Source: Bacteroidota bacterium
Lineage (GTDB): Bacteria; Bacteroidota; Bacteroidia; AKYH767-A; 2013-40CM-41-45
Direction: 5' to 3'
NCBI GenBank assembly: GCA_016713765.1
Contig: JADJON010000001.1
Location: 2,418,001 to 2,482,000, forward strand
Length of the DNA: 64,000 nt
In this document: one piece after another, positions 42,117 through 50,742 of the stretch
How positions within the stretch are numbered: the first letter of the stretch is position 1
Layout: each line of letters starts with the position of its first letter
The notes under the pieces: generated by a model
The model's database searches: none
Told to the model about the DNA's origin: nothing
Seen by the model: only the letters and a program-made list of their open reading frames with translations
Translations under genes and position numbers: made by a program

Positions 42117-42994
42117 AGTACCCGGAGCAAAACAACCGAAGCCATCTGATCGGCATCCTGCTTGCAGCCGTTGCATTTTCATTCTGGGGGTGTTCGAAGG
42201 AGGACCTTGAGTCTTCGGTTCCCGGCTATCTCTACATCGACACAATCCATCTGACAACCGACGAGATCAGCCAGGGCAACAACCGCGCTGCTTTTACCGA
42301 TGCCTGGGTATTCGTGGACAATGAACCCCTGGGAGTTTTCCCGCTACCGGCCACCGTGCCGGTGCTGGATGCCGCGACGCACAAGATCAGCATCCGGGCA
42401 GGCATCGTCGAGAACGGTATTGACGCCCTTCGCTCCGCTTACCCCAAACTTGTCCCGTTCGACACTACTATTTCACTTTTACCAAATCGCACCTCGGCCT
42501 TCCAACCCAGGGTCCGCTATCTGAACAGTGCGCAATTCGTACAATTGGAAAATTTCGACGGAGGATCCGTAAGTCTGGAAAGCATCCAGACGAATGGAGC
42601 GCCGATCCGGATCAGCATAGCCGGCGATCCCAATGTCCTCGATGGTGCCGCCGGCGTGGTGGACCTTGACGCTACGCAACCCAGTTTCCAACTTGCCACG
42701 AGCGATACATTCCTGTTACCGACATCGGTATCCTCGTACATCGAAATGAATTACCGTTGTGATGTGGAATTCACCGTCGGAGTCATTGTCAGTTCAACCG
42801 GCGGAACCGTTTCGTTCAATTCCCTTGTAACCTTACGACCGACGACCACCTGGAAAAAAGTTTACGTGAACGTCGCCGACCTGGGCGGCGTCCAAACAGA
42901 TGCCACCGGTTACAAATTGTGGCTGAGCGGAACAAAACCAAGTTCGGTGTCACAGGCATCCTTGTACTTCGACAACATCAAGGTTCTTTACTGA
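42113..42994 (+). CDS. Lipoprotein of unknown function in a glycan operon
   Basis: 293 residues. The signal peptide ends in a lipobox-like FSFWGC, followed by SKED, so it should be lipid-anchored in the periplasm or outer membrane. The body is beta-rich (HKISIRAGI, FVQLENFDGGSVSLESI) and ends with a jelly-roll-like strand set (KKVYVNVADLGG..., ASLYFDNIKVLY), reminiscent of carbohydrate-binding sandwiches. Both ends overlap neighbours (ATGA with the oxidoreductase, TGATG with the sugar transferase), so translation is coupled across the three genes. I do not recognise a named family. Confidence 0.75.
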   Translation: MKYPEQNNRSHLIGILLAAVAFSFWGCSKEDLESSVPGYLYIDTIHLTTDEISQGNNRAAFTDAWVFVDNEPLGVFPLPATVPVLDAATHKISIRAGIVENGIDALRSAYPKLVPFDTTISLLPNRTSAFQPRVRYLNSAQFVQLENFDGGSVSLESIQTNGAPIRISIAGDPNVLDGAAGVVDLDATQPSFQLATSDTFLLPTSVSSYIEMNYRCDVEFTVGVIVSSTGGTVSFNSLVTLRPTTTWKKVYVNVADLGGVQTDATGYKLWLSGTKPSSVSQASLYFDNIKVLY

Positions 42995-44409
42995 TGAGTA
43001 GACGCGGGTATACGATCCTCTCCATCTGCTTCGACGCCATCGCCGCCGCTGCAGCCTGGGCGTTATTTTTCGTATACCGCAAGAGTGTGATCGAAACCGA
43101 GAAGTTCGGATATGACGTCTTCATGCTCGATCAGAAATTCTACCTCGGGATACTGGTCATCCCTTCCTTCTGGCTGCTATTATATTGGGTGACCGGAACC
43201 TACCGAAATGTCCTGCGCAAAAGCCGCCTGAAAGAGTTCGGTCAGACGCTGGGCATCTCCCTGATCGGCGTACTGGTCATCTTTTTTTCCCTGCTGCTCG
43301 ACGATACCGTCATTTCATACAAAACCTATTACCTGACCTTTCTGACGCTTTTCCTCTTGCACTTTGTTATCACGGCGGCGCTTCGTCTTTTCATTTCAAC
43401 CCGCATTATCCGGGATATATACAATAAGCGGATCGGTTTCAATACGATCATGATCGGGTCGAACCAGAAGGCCCTGGAACTCCTCCGGCAGATGGAAACG
43501 GAATTCCGGAGCGAAGGCCATACGTTTGTCGGGTTCGTTCATGTCGATGGAAACAACGACCACTTATTGGGAAGACACCTGCAGAACCTGGGGGGTATCC
43601 TCGATTTGCGGGAGATCATTACCCGTCACCAGGTGGAAGAAGCGATCATTGCACTGGAATCTTCAGAACACGAGAATATCGGCAAGGTCATCAATGAACT
43701 GGAAGACACGCCGGTCATCGTCCGGATCATTCCGGACATGTACGATATTCTCTCGGGCTCTGTAAAGATGAACGCGATCTTCGGGGCGCCGCTGATCGAG
43801 ATCTCGCCGGACCTGATGCCCACCTGGCAACTGGCGGTCAAGCGGATCTTTGATATCATCATTTCCGTTTTTGTCCTGACCTTCTTCTTCCCGCTCTACC
43901 TGTTCACAGCCATCGGCGTGTTGCTTTCTTCCCGTGGACCTATCTTTTACAGTCATGAGCGTATCGGCCTTCACGGGAAACCTTTCCGCATCTATAAGTT
44001 CCGCTCGATGTACACCGATGCGGAAAAGACTGGCCGGCCGCAGCTCTCGAGTCACAACGATCCGCGCATGACGCCCTTCGGACGCTGGATGCGCAAGATC
44101 CGCCTGGATGAGATTCCCCAGTTTTGGAATGTCCTCAAAGGCGATATGTCGATCGTTGGTCCACGCCCGGAGCGGCAGTTCTTCATCGACCAGATCATGC
44201 AGGTAGCACCCCACTACCGGCACCTCCAAAAAGTAAGGCCCGGCATTACCTCCTGGGGACAGGTGAAATTCGGCTACGCGGAAAACGTCGAACAGATGGT
44301 CGAACGACTCAAGTACGACCTGATCTATATCGAAAACATGTCGCTCGCTCTTGACTTCAAGATTATGACGTATACGGTGTTGATTATTTTGAAGCATAAG
44401 GGGAAGTAG
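42994..44409 (+). CDS. Polyprenyl-phosphate hexose-1-phosphate transferase (WbaP/WcaJ type)
   Basis: 471 residues from ATG 42994, which overlaps the preceding stop. Four N-terminal membrane helices are followed by a Rossmann-like domain (FNTIMIGSNQKALELLRQME). A further membrane segment leads to the bacterial sugar transferase domain with KRIFDIIISVFVLTF, RIGLHGKPFRIYKFRSM, MRKIRLDEIPQFWNVLKGDMSIVGPRPE and RPGITSWGQVKFGYA. It would load the first sugar phosphate onto undecaprenyl phosphate for exopolysaccharide or O-antigen. The rest of a glycan cluster is not present. A heptad array starts at its stop codon. Confidence 0.92.
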   Translation: MSRRGYTILSICFDAIAAAAAWALFFVYRKSVIETEKFGYDVFMLDQKFYLGILVIPSFWLLLYWVTGTYRNVLRKSRLKEFGQTLGISLIGVLVIFFSLLLDDTVISYKTYYLTFLTLFLLHFVITAALRLFISTRIIRDIYNKRIGFNTIMIGSNQKALELLRQMETEFRSEGHTFVGFVHVDGNNDHLLGRHLQNLGGILDLREIITRHQVEEAIIALESSEHENIGKVINELEDTPVIVRIIPDMYDILSGSVKMNAIFGAPLIEISPDLMPTWQLAVKRIFDIIISVFVLTFFFPLYLFTAIGVLLSSRGPIFYSHERIGLHGKPFRIYKFRSMYTDAEKTGRPQLSSHNDPRMTPFGRWMRKIRLDEIPQFWNVLKGDMSIVGPRPERQFFIDQIMQVAPHYRHLQKVRPGITSWGQVKFGYAENVEQMVERLKYDLIYIENMSLALDFKIMTYTVLIILKHKGK

Positions 44410-44621
44410 TGGAGAGTGAACAGTGAATAGTGAACAGTGAACAGTGAACAGTGAACAGTAAACAGCGAATAGCGAATAGCGAATAGCGAATAGTGAATAG
44501 TGAATAGTGAATTTTACCTGCCGAAGCTTTAGCGTAGGCAGGAGTGAATAGTACGTTCGGAGTTAATACCCAATTACTAATTACTAGTTACTAATTACTA
44601 GTTACTAATTACTAGTTACTA
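44409..44621. repeat. Paired heptanucleotide arrays in opposite orientation
   Basis: Fifteen 7-bp units run from 44409 to 44513 (GTGAACA, GTGAATA, GTAAACA and GCGAATA types). Seven units of ATTACTA/GTTACTA follow at 44573-44621, which are the same heptad family read on the other strand (TAGTAAT/TAGTAAC). Between them a hairpin CCTGCC...GGCAGG lies at 44517-44542. The first array begins in the stop codon of the sugar transferase gene. The IS481-type element sits 30 nt beyond the second. Nothing coding is seen in 44410-44650. Confidence 0.9.
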
Positions 44622-44665
44622 ATTGTAATTTGTAATAGTTAGAACTTCACCTGACAGACAGGGTT

Positions 44666-44729
44666 GGTTAAAAGTTATTTCCGGTCTGACGGATTTTTAA
44701 GGATCCGTCGCCCGGAATAACTTTTAACC
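44666..44729. repeat. Large nested hairpin at the IS481 left end
   Basis: Outer arms GGTTAAAAGTTATTTCCGG (44666-44684) and CCGGAATAACTTTTAACC (44712-44729) pair with a single bulge. Inside, GACGGAT and ATCCGTC form a second stem. The right arm covers the last codons of the transposase gene, so the structure may end its transcript and block read-through from outside. Confidence 0.85.
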
Positions 44730-45770
44730 GGTTGCTAATTTATCGAGCATTTTACTTTGCGCCAAGGGTATGCTGTCCAGGAATGTCTCCATTGGTGTTT
44801 TACCAAAGCAGTATTTTCCGGTGTGTGTCCTTTCACAGTTGTACTCTTCTATCCACTGATCCAGATCCTTCTGTAATTCCTCCAGCGATCCAAAGACCTT
44901 GTTTCGGAAGGCAACCGCATAAAACTCGTTCTGGATTGTCCGATGGAAGCGTTCGCAGATGCCGTTGGTTTGAGGATGCCGGGCCTTGGTACGGCTATGA
45001 TCGATATCCTCCAGTGTCAGATAAAGACTGTACTCATGACTCTCCCGCTTGCCGTTGTACTCTGTACCCCGGTCTGTGAGTACCCGAAGCAGCGGCAAGC
45101 CATGCTCCTCAAAGAATGGTAGCACCTTGTCGTTGAGCATATCGGCTGCCGTCAAGGCGTTCTTACGGTCATACAATTTGGCAAAGGCTACTTTGCTGTA
45201 GGTGTCGATGAAGGTTTGCTGGTAAATCCGGCCTACACCCTTGATATTGCCCACATAATACGTGTCCTGGGCTCCAAGGTAACCGGGGTGTTCGGTTTCA
45301 ATCTCGCCAATGGCTTCCTGCTGTTCCCGTTTCTTTTCCATGGCAACCAGTTGCGCTTCGGTGAGAATCAGTCCGTCTTGAGCCACTTTCGCCTCCAAAG
45401 CGCTCAGACGCTTGGCAAAGGTCTCCAGATCATGCCGCATCCAGATATACCGTACCCCGGCCGGTGAAACAGAAATCCCCTTCTTACGCAACTCGTTCGA
45501 TGCACGAAGCTGACCGTAGGCCGGATAGTCGGTGGCCATCTGTACGATGGCGTTCTCCCAGGCTATATCCATCCGATTGGCCAGTATCGGCTTCTTCCGA
45601 CTGATCTCCTGCAGAGCCGTCTCCCCACCGGTATCGTACAACTCTTTGATCCGATAGAAACTATCCCGTGAATAGCCCATCACTTTGCACGCCTGGGATA
45701 CATTACCCAATTGTTCGGCTAACTTCAACAAGCCTAACTTGGTTTTGATTAACTTAGCTTCTGTATTCAT
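44724..45770 (-). CDS. IS481-family transposase
   Basis: 348 residues, intact. The N-terminal helix-turn-helix ([35 protein letters not shown]) is followed by a DDE integrase-like core. Acidic residues appear in [25 protein letters not shown] and the [12 protein letters not shown] segment. A C-terminal REQ-like portion with [21 protein letters not shown] is typical of IS481. It fills the element between its terminal repeats, so the IS is probably still capable of moving. Confidence 0.93.
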   Translation of the reverse strand: MNTEAKLIKTKLGLLKLAEQLGNVSQACKVMGYSRDSFYRIKELYDTGGETALQEISRKKPILANRMDIAWENAIVQMATDYPAYGQLRASNELRKKGISVSPAGVRYIWMRHDLETFAKRLSALEAKVAQDGLILTEAQLVAMEKKREQQEAIGEIETEHPGYLGAQDTYYVGNIKGVGRIYQQTFIDTYSKVAFAKLYDRKNALTAADMLNDKVLPFFEEHGLPLLRVLTDRGTEYNGKRESHEYSLYLTLEDIDHSRTKARHPQTNGICERFHRTIQNEFYAVAFRNKVFGSLEELQKDLDQWIEEYNCERTHTGKYCFGKTPMETFLDSIPLAQSKMLDKLATG

Positions 45771-45896
45771 TGTCTGACAGTTTAGGGGTTATTGTTATGT
45801 TTCGTATCCTAAAGATAACCCTTATCTGTCAGATTAAATACTAACTAGTACATGTAATTTCAAGTCACCACCATCATCTGATCATCCATTCTTTCT

Positions 45897-46787
45897 ATGA
45901 AAAACATCAGTGTTATCGGGGCGGGGACCATGGGAAATGGTATCGCGCATGTGTTTGCCCAGTCGGGTTATCAGGTCGCGATGATCGACGTATCTGAAGA
46001 CGCTTTGAAGCGCGCAGTGGATACGATTTCCAAGAACCTGGATCGGATGGTCGCCAAGGAAAAGATCAGTGTGCAGGACAAGGAAAGCACCCTGAAGCAT
46101 ATCCGGACCTTTACGTCTTTGCAGGAAGGTGTTGCCGGTGCAGACCTCGTGGTTGAAGCCGCGACAGAGAACGTCGACCTCAAATGCAGGATCTTCCGCG
46201 ACATGGACCAGCACGCTCCTGCCGGCGCGATCCTGGCCACCAACACCTCGTCGATTTCCATCACGCTGATGGCGGCGCAGACGAAGCGACCCGAAAAAGT
46301 GATCGGCATGCACTTCATGAATCCGGTTCCGATCATGAAACTGGTGGAAGTCATACGCGGTTACGCCACGTCGGATGAAGTGACCGGAACCATTCTGGAA
46401 CTTTCACGCAAACTCGGCAAGGTGCCGGTAGAAGTGAACGACTATCCCGGATTCGTTTCCAACCGCATCCTCATGCCCATGATCAACGAAGCCATCGAAA
46501 CGCTTTTCCAGGGTGTAGCCGGCGTAGAAGAAATCGACACGGTCATGAAACTCGGGATGGCTCATCCGATGGGTCCGCTGCAACTTGCCGACTTCATCGG
46601 GCTGGACACCTGCCTGAGCATCCTGCGTGTGTTACAAAACGGCTTCGGTAATCCGAAATACGCTCCCTGTCCCCTGCTGGTCAACATGGTTACCGCCGGA
46701 AACCTGGGCGTCAAAAGCGGAAAGGGATTTTACAGCTACTCCGCGGGCAGTAAGGAATTGGTGGTAGCACCGGAGTTCAGGCGGTGA
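45897..46787 (+). CDS. 3-hydroxyacyl-CoA (3-hydroxybutyryl-CoA) dehydrogenase
   Basis: 296 residues. The NAD-binding N-terminus is ISVIGAGTMGNGIAHVFAQSGY. The catalytic region HFMNPVPIMKLVEVIRG contains the active-site His, and NDYPGFVSNRILMPMINEAI and LGMAHPMGPLQLADFIGLD belong to the C-terminal helical domain. The size matches single-domain enzymes such as Hbd/PaaH rather than FadB fusions. It would interconvert 3-hydroxyacyl- and acetoacetyl-CoA in fatty acid or butyrate-type metabolism. It stands alone, directly downstream of the IS481 element. Confidence 0.93.
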   Translation: MKNISVIGAGTMGNGIAHVFAQSGYQVAMIDVSEDALKRAVDTISKNLDRMVAKEKISVQDKESTLKHIRTFTSLQEGVAGADLVVEAATENVDLKCRIFRDMDQHAPAGAILATNTSSISITLMAAQTKRPEKVIGMHFMNPVPIMKLVEVIRGYATSDEVTGTILELSRKLGKVPVEVNDYPGFVSNRILMPMINEAIETLFQGVAGVEEIDTVMKLGMAHPMGPLQLADFIGLDTCLSILRVLQNGFGNPKYAPCPLLVNMVTAGNLGVKSGKGFYSYSAGSKELVVAPEFRR

Positions 46788-46818
46788 AAGGGGAAATAGT
46801 GATTGGGGATTTGAAGAT

Positions 46819-46940
46819 GGTAACTAGAAACTAGTAACTGGTAATTAGTAATTAGTGATTAGTAGCTTGAGCTGATTATTTTAGCATTACCAATATCTGG
46901 TTATCAGTTTCTAGTTACTAGTTTCTAGTTACGAGTTACC
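46819..46940. repeat. Two heptad arrays in inverted arrangement between convergent genes
   Basis: Forward units GGTAACT, AGAAACT, AGTAACT, GGTAATT, AGTAATT, AGTGATT lie at 46819-46860. Units of the opposite strand AGTTTCT, AGTTACT, AGTTTCT, AGTTACG, AGTTACC lie at 46906-46940. The arms can pair over more than 20 bp with a loop of about 40 nt, forming a long AT-rich hairpin between the ends of the dehydrogenase and DUF4294 genes. No other terminator is visible there. Confidence 0.85.
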
Positions 46941-46956
46941 CGCCTTCCTCCCACTC

Positions 46957-47547
46957 TCAAAACGCTATCTGCCCCGTCTCGATCTGACGCACGATGCTCT
47001 CGATCGTTTTGTCGGCCCCGGTGGGATCGTAACGGTCCTTTAAGTCGTGGCCGAATAACCTGGCCAGGCTTTGCGCAAAAAAGGCGTTGAGGGACCCCTT
47101 TAGTTCTTTAATCAGGCTATAGGAAGATTGTCCGGTTTCCCGGTCGATCAGTTTGATCAGGACATTGCCCTGGTTGATGCTGAGCTTTTTGATCTGCTCC
47201 TCGAAGTCCTTTCTAATTTGGTCTTCTACCGCCTTCCGGTACCGGCGTTTTTCCCGCTCGCTGTCCATCTGCTCCATTCTTGCATTCATCTCCCTAACCT
47301 TCATGGCTGCAAGACGCGCATAGGGATAGACTTTGATCACATTGTATCGAAGCCGGTAGTACTCTTTGAGGTTCTTCTGGTAGTCCGCGCCGCTTTCGAC
47401 GATATCGACAATCGGAAGGTTGACGACCGGAATGGTATCGTCTCCTTCGAGTATGTAGGGGAGTTTGTAGGGACCCTGCGGGTCACCTTTTTGTGCGACA
47501 GCGCCAAGGGAAAGCAGACAACAGCACAACAGCAAAAGCGTTTTCAT
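46957..47547 (-). CDS. DUF4294 secreted protein
   Basis: 196 residues with signal peptide (MKTLLLLCCCLLSLGAVAQ). The body begins YILEGDDTIPVVNLPIVDIVE, then YRLRYNVIKVYPYARLAAMKVREMNARME. This precedes a charged helical region (SEREKRRYRKAVEDQIRKDFEEQIKKLSINQGNVLIKLIDRETGQSSYSLIKELKGS by pieces). These are the marks of the Bacteroidota-specific DUF4294 family, whose role is unknown. It is periplasmic by prediction and on its own between a heptad hairpin and accC. Confidence 0.88.
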   Translation of the reverse strand: MKTLLLLCCCLLSLGAVAQKGDPQGPYKLPYILEGDDTIPVVNLPIVDIVESGADYQKNLKEYYRLRYNVIKVYPYARLAAMKVREMNARMEQMDSEREKRRYRKAVEDQIRKDFEEQIKKLSINQGNVLIKLIDRETGQSSYSLIKELKGSLNAFFAQSLARLFGHDLKDRYDPTGADKTIESIVRQIETGQIAF

Positions 47548-47583
47548 CCCGTCCTTGATTACAAAGCACGTGCCGAATTAAAG

Positions 47584-49077
47584 TCAGTCAGCAGACCTTA
47601 ACCTGTTTGATTTCCAGCGTGAAACCTGCCCCTGCTCTCCGGAAGTGGAATTTCGGGGTATGGAATTATTCCGAATACTCCGAACAGCCAGCAAGGCCGC
47701 GATCATCTCCTCATCAGGCTCCGCACGGTGCAACATATCCGGAGTATAGTGGTTCTTGACGAAATGGGTATCGAACTTCCCCGAAACGAATGCTTCATGC
47801 TGCATCACGAAATGGCAGAACGGTAGTGTGGTCTTTACCCCGGTGATGTGGTAGTCCTCGATCGCCCGCTTCATGCGTTCGATGGCTTCCGAACGATCGC
47901 TTCCGTAGGCGATCAGCTTGGCAATCATCGGATCGTAATAGATCGGAATATCCATGCCCTCCTCATAGGCATCATCCACCCGTATGCCAGGTCCCTGCGG
48001 GATCCGGTAGGTCGAGAGTCGACCGATGTCCGGCAGGAAATTATCCGCCGGGTCTTCCGCATACACCCGGATCTCGATGGCGTGACCGAGAATCTTCAGG
48101 TCTTCCTGACGGAATGAAAGACGTTCGCCTCGGGCGACCTTTATTTGCTCTTTCACTAGGTCGAGGCCGGTGATATACTCTGTTACCGGGTGTTCTACCT
48201 GGAGACGCGTATTCATTTCCAAAAAGTAGAAGTTAAGGCGTTCGTCGAGTAGAAATTCCACGGTGCCTGCTCCTACGTAGTTACAAGCCTTCGCGACTTC
48301 CACCGCGCAACGACCCATTTCCGCCCGTAGTTGAGGTGTCAACACGGATGATGGCGCTTCCTCTACGACCTTCTGATGCCTGCGCTGGACACTGCACTCC
48401 CGTTCGAACAGGTGAACCACATTGCCGTGCGTATCGCCGAGTACCTGGATCTCAATGTGACGAGGGGAACCGACGTATCGTTCGATGAATACAGCTCCGT
48501 CACCGAAGGAGGAAGTCGCTTCGCTGACCGCCAGGCGCATTTGCTCTTCGAACTCAACGGCTGCATGTACGATGCGCATGCCTTTTCCTCCACCGCCCGC
48601 GGATGCCTTAATCAGCACCGGAAACCCGATCTTCTCGGCTACCCGCATACCCTCTTCTACCGATTCAAGTGCCTTGGCCGTGCCGGGTACCAGGGGAATA
48701 TTATGCGCTTCGGCGGTCGCCTTCGCGGCCAGTTTGCTGCCCATCTTACGCATGGAATCGCCGCTCGGTCCGATGAAGATGATACCGGAAGCTTTCACCA
48801 GGTCCGCGAACGCCGCGTTCTCCGACAGGAACCCATAACCCGGATGGATGGCATCGGCGCCGGTTTGACGGGCAGCCTCGATGATGCGCTCCATGACCAG
48901 ATAACTCTGGCTGGAAGCAGCCGGTCCAATGCAAACTGCTTCGTCGGCATAGCGCACGTGCAGGGCATTCCGATCGGCTTCAGAAAACACCGCAACGGTA
49001 GCGATACCCATTTCACGGGCAGAGCGCATGACCCGGATCGCGATCTCGCCCCGGTTGGCGATCAATATCTTCTTCAT
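47584..49077 (-). CDS. accC: Biotin carboxylase subunit of an acyl-CoA carboxylase
   Basis: 497 residues. It carboxylates biotin on a carrier protein using ATP and bicarbonate. It opens KKILIANRGEIAIRVMRSA. The ATP-grasp loop is KASAGGGGKGM (161-167), and the carboxylase signature EMNTRLQVEHPVTE lies at 287-300. It is about 50 residues longer than E. coli AccC, with a low-complexity basic C-terminal tail. No biotin carrier or carboxyltransferase gene is adjacent, so acetyl-CoA and propionyl-CoA carboxylase roles cannot be separated. Confidence 0.92.
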   Translation of the reverse strand: MKKILIANRGEIAIRVMRSAREMGIATVAVFSEADRNALHVRYADEAVCIGPAASSQSYLVMERIIEAARQTGADAIHPGYGFLSENAAFADLVKASGIIFIGPSGDSMRKMGSKLAAKATAEAHNIPLVPGTAKALESVEEGMRVAEKIGFPVLIKASAGGGGKGMRIVHAAVEFEEQMRLAVSEATSSFGDGAVFIERYVGSPRHIEIQVLGDTHGNVVHLFERECSVQRRHQKVVEEAPSSVLTPQLRAEMGRCAVEVAKACNYVGAGTVEFLLDERLNFYFLEMNTRLQVEHPVTEYITGLDLVKEQIKVARGERLSFRQEDLKILGHAIEIRVYAEDPADNFLPDIGRLSTYRIPQGPGIRVDDAYEEGMDIPIYYDPMIAKLIAYGSDRSEAIERMKRAIEDYHITGVKTTLPFCHFVMQHEAFVSGKFDTHFVKNHYTPDMLHRAEPDEEMIAALLAVRSIRNNSIPRNSTSGEQGQVSRWKSNRLRSAD

Positions 49078-49145
49078 AACAGGTTATTGGCCTTCGAAAG
49101 GTACGGAATCCGTTGAAAGGGGATTCCCTCAATACAATGAAGTAA

Positions 49146-49799
49146 TCAGGAATGCTGATCATCGGTCGCACCGGACCTTCCCGTATCCGATTTCGGTGGC
49201 ATCGTACCGAAGACGAAGTCCCACAAGGGCATCGAGACCGCAAAGGCCGAATGCACCGAGGCATAGTGGTGACGGCTGTGATGCTTCCACCAGTACCGCA
49301 GGAAATTGTCGGGAGGACGCCGGGCATGCACGGAATAATGGATGATCAGGTAAGTGGAATAACCGGCCAGAAATCCTCCGAAGAGTATCCACCCGTTTCC
49401 TCCCATCAGGAAGTAAAAGCAGTAGCCGAAGAGCGATGCTACAACTATAGAAACAACCGGCGGCATGACGAGTCGGTCCTTGTCGCGCGGGAATTCATGA
49501 TGGATCCCGTGAATGTTATACTGGAGTTGAAGTTCAGCCGGCGACTTTGCGTTAAAATGAAAAAGGAAGCGATGGATGAGGTACTCGACCAGGGAGAAGA
49601 GCAACATGCCGGGAACAAACAACCACCAAAATCGAAGAAACGAGATGGATGTTTCGTAGATCGCATAACCCACACAGGAGATCGCGGCCAGATAGTACAA
49701 GATGACCGGAAACAAAAAGTGCGTTCTGGTGAGTCGCTCGAGGAATGAACTGGAAAAAAGGCGACCCGATCCTTTGTTGTCAATCTTGAAATCCTTCAT
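49146..49799 (-). CDS. Fatty acid hydroxylase superfamily membrane enzyme
   Basis: 217 residues with about four membrane helices. The di-iron histidine clusters are complete: HRFLFH (76-81), HGIHH (97-101), HYSVH (154-158) and HHSRHH (173-178). The order and the short length match fatty acid/sphingolipid 2-hydroxylases (FA2H-like), which add a hydroxyl next to the carboxyl group. Bacteroidota make sphingolipids and hydroxylated fatty acids, so this is the likely role. It lies 68 nt upstream of accC on the same strand and has its own promoter. Confidence 0.88.
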   Translation of the reverse strand: MKDFKIDNKGSGRLFSSSFLERLTRTHFLFPVILYYLAAISCVGYAIYETSISFLRFWWLFVPGMLLFSLVEYLIHRFLFHFNAKSPAELQLQYNIHGIHHEFPRDKDRLVMPPVVSIVVASLFGYCFYFLMGGNGWILFGGFLAGYSTYLIIHYSVHARRPPDNFLRYWWKHHSRHHYASVHSAFAVSMPLWDFVFGTMPPKSDTGRSGATDDQHS

Positions 49800-49821
49800 G
49801 ATTGTAACGCTGGGTGCATTA

Positions 49822-49853
49822 CAAAATTAAGGATTAAAAAACCGAAATATCAA
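49822..49853 (-). promoter_or_regulatory. Promoter of the fatty acid hydroxylase gene
   Basis: On the minus strand, TTG (49853-49851), 21 nt, then the perfect -7 box TAATTTTG (49829-49822), 22 nt before the ATG at 49799. The -33 element overlaps the stop codon of the upstream arginase-family gene. Confidence 0.7.
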
Positions 49854-50734
49854 CGGGTAACCTGGTAGCCGATCAGGCGGTACACGAGCTTCGCCAGGGT
49901 ATACTCAGACAGGATACTGCCTTCGATGGGAGCACATTCGACGACATCGAAACCGACAACATTCCGTTCACGGAAGACACGGCGAAGAAACTGCAGCGTT
50001 TCCACCCAGAAAAGACCATTGGGCTCAGCCGTACCGACTGCCGGAATAACAGCAGGATCGAAACCATCCGCATCGATCGTCAGGTACACGTTCTTCGGAA
50101 GGGCAGCGATGGCCTTGTCCATCCAGTCGGCTTGCGACCGGATCGTATGGGCGTAGAACGTATGGATGTTGGCGCTCGCTTTGATCAGATCGGCTTCCTC
50201 TTTGCACTGGGCGCGGATTCCGATCTGCACCAGCGGAACGTTCAGATCATGAATTCGGGCCATGACACTGGCATGCGAGTACGGATTATCGTGGTAAGCC
50301 GCACGCAGGTCGGAGTGGGCATCAATCTGTAGAACGGCCAGATCCGGATACTGCTCCAGGTAGGCTTTCACAAATCCAAGCGTCACGGTATGCTCGGCTC
50401 CGAGGCTAACGACATACTTGCCGTTACGTACGTGCCTGGATGTTTCCGACTGGATGTGATCAACGGCAGCCTTATCGAACTTGCCGGTAAAATCCATGGG
50501 CGCGAGCGTGGCGATACCACATTGCTTGTAGGTCTCCAGGTCCAATTCCTCGTCGTAGAACTCGACGAAATGGGAAGCGGCCACCATGGCTTCAGGTCCT
50601 TTGGACGAGCCTTCCAGGTAGGACGAAGTATGTTCATACGGAACCTGCTGGATGACGAAGCGGGCTTTCTCGTATTGGCAAAATTCGGGCTCGGGCACGG
50701 CCAGAAAGGCGTGCTCGTTGGAGAGTACGTTCAT
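49850..50734 (-). CDS. Arginase/agmatinase-family ureohydrolase
   Basis: 294 residues. All manganese-site motifs are present: GAEHT with His115, DAHSD at 138-142, HASVM with His154, and DADGFDP at 221-227. The N-terminal PYEHTSSYLEGSSKGPEAMV and GTAEPNGLFW agree with the agmatinase (SpeB-like) branch, which splits agmatine to putrescine and urea, but arginase activity cannot be ruled out. It starts 8 nt after the sucC stop on the same strand and is therefore probably co-transcribed with that TCA-cycle gene. Confidence 0.9.
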   Translation of the reverse strand: MNVLSNEHAFLAVPEPEFCQYEKARFVIQQVPYEHTSSYLEGSSKGPEAMVAASHFVEFYDEELDLETYKQCGIATLAPMDFTGKFDKAAVDHIQSETSRHVRNGKYVVSLGAEHTVTLGFVKAYLEQYPDLAVLQIDAHSDLRAAYHDNPYSHASVMARIHDLNVPLVQIGIRAQCKEEADLIKASANIHTFYAHTIRSQADWMDKAIAALPKNVYLTIDADGFDPAVIPAVGTAEPNGLFWVETLQFLRRVFRERNVVGFDVVECAPIEGSILSEYTLAKLVYRLIGYQVTR

Positions 50735-50742
50735 GGATGGGA

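Larger units (their letters stand above)
44651..45832. mobile_element. IS481-family insertion sequence
   Basis: A complete-looking element of about 1.18 kb. The left end reads CTGACAGACAGGGTT and the right end, on the other strand, CTGACAGATAAGGGTT, giving imperfect terminal inverted repeats. A related copy, CTGACAGTTTAGGGGTT, lies just inside the right end at 45771. One intact transposase gene fills it. I could not find a target-site duplication: the flanks are low-complexity TA-rich repeat sequence on both sides. It sits 65 nt upstream of the dehydrogenase gene at 45897 and could affect its expression. Confidence 0.85.

Noticed and set aside
44409..44621. CRISPR-like array
   Set aside because: Period is only 7 bp, with no spacers and no cas genes.
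44640..45845. Target-site duplication of the IS481 element
   Set aside because: Flanks TTCAC and ATTAA do not match, and the surrounding TA-rich repeats make short matches meaningless.
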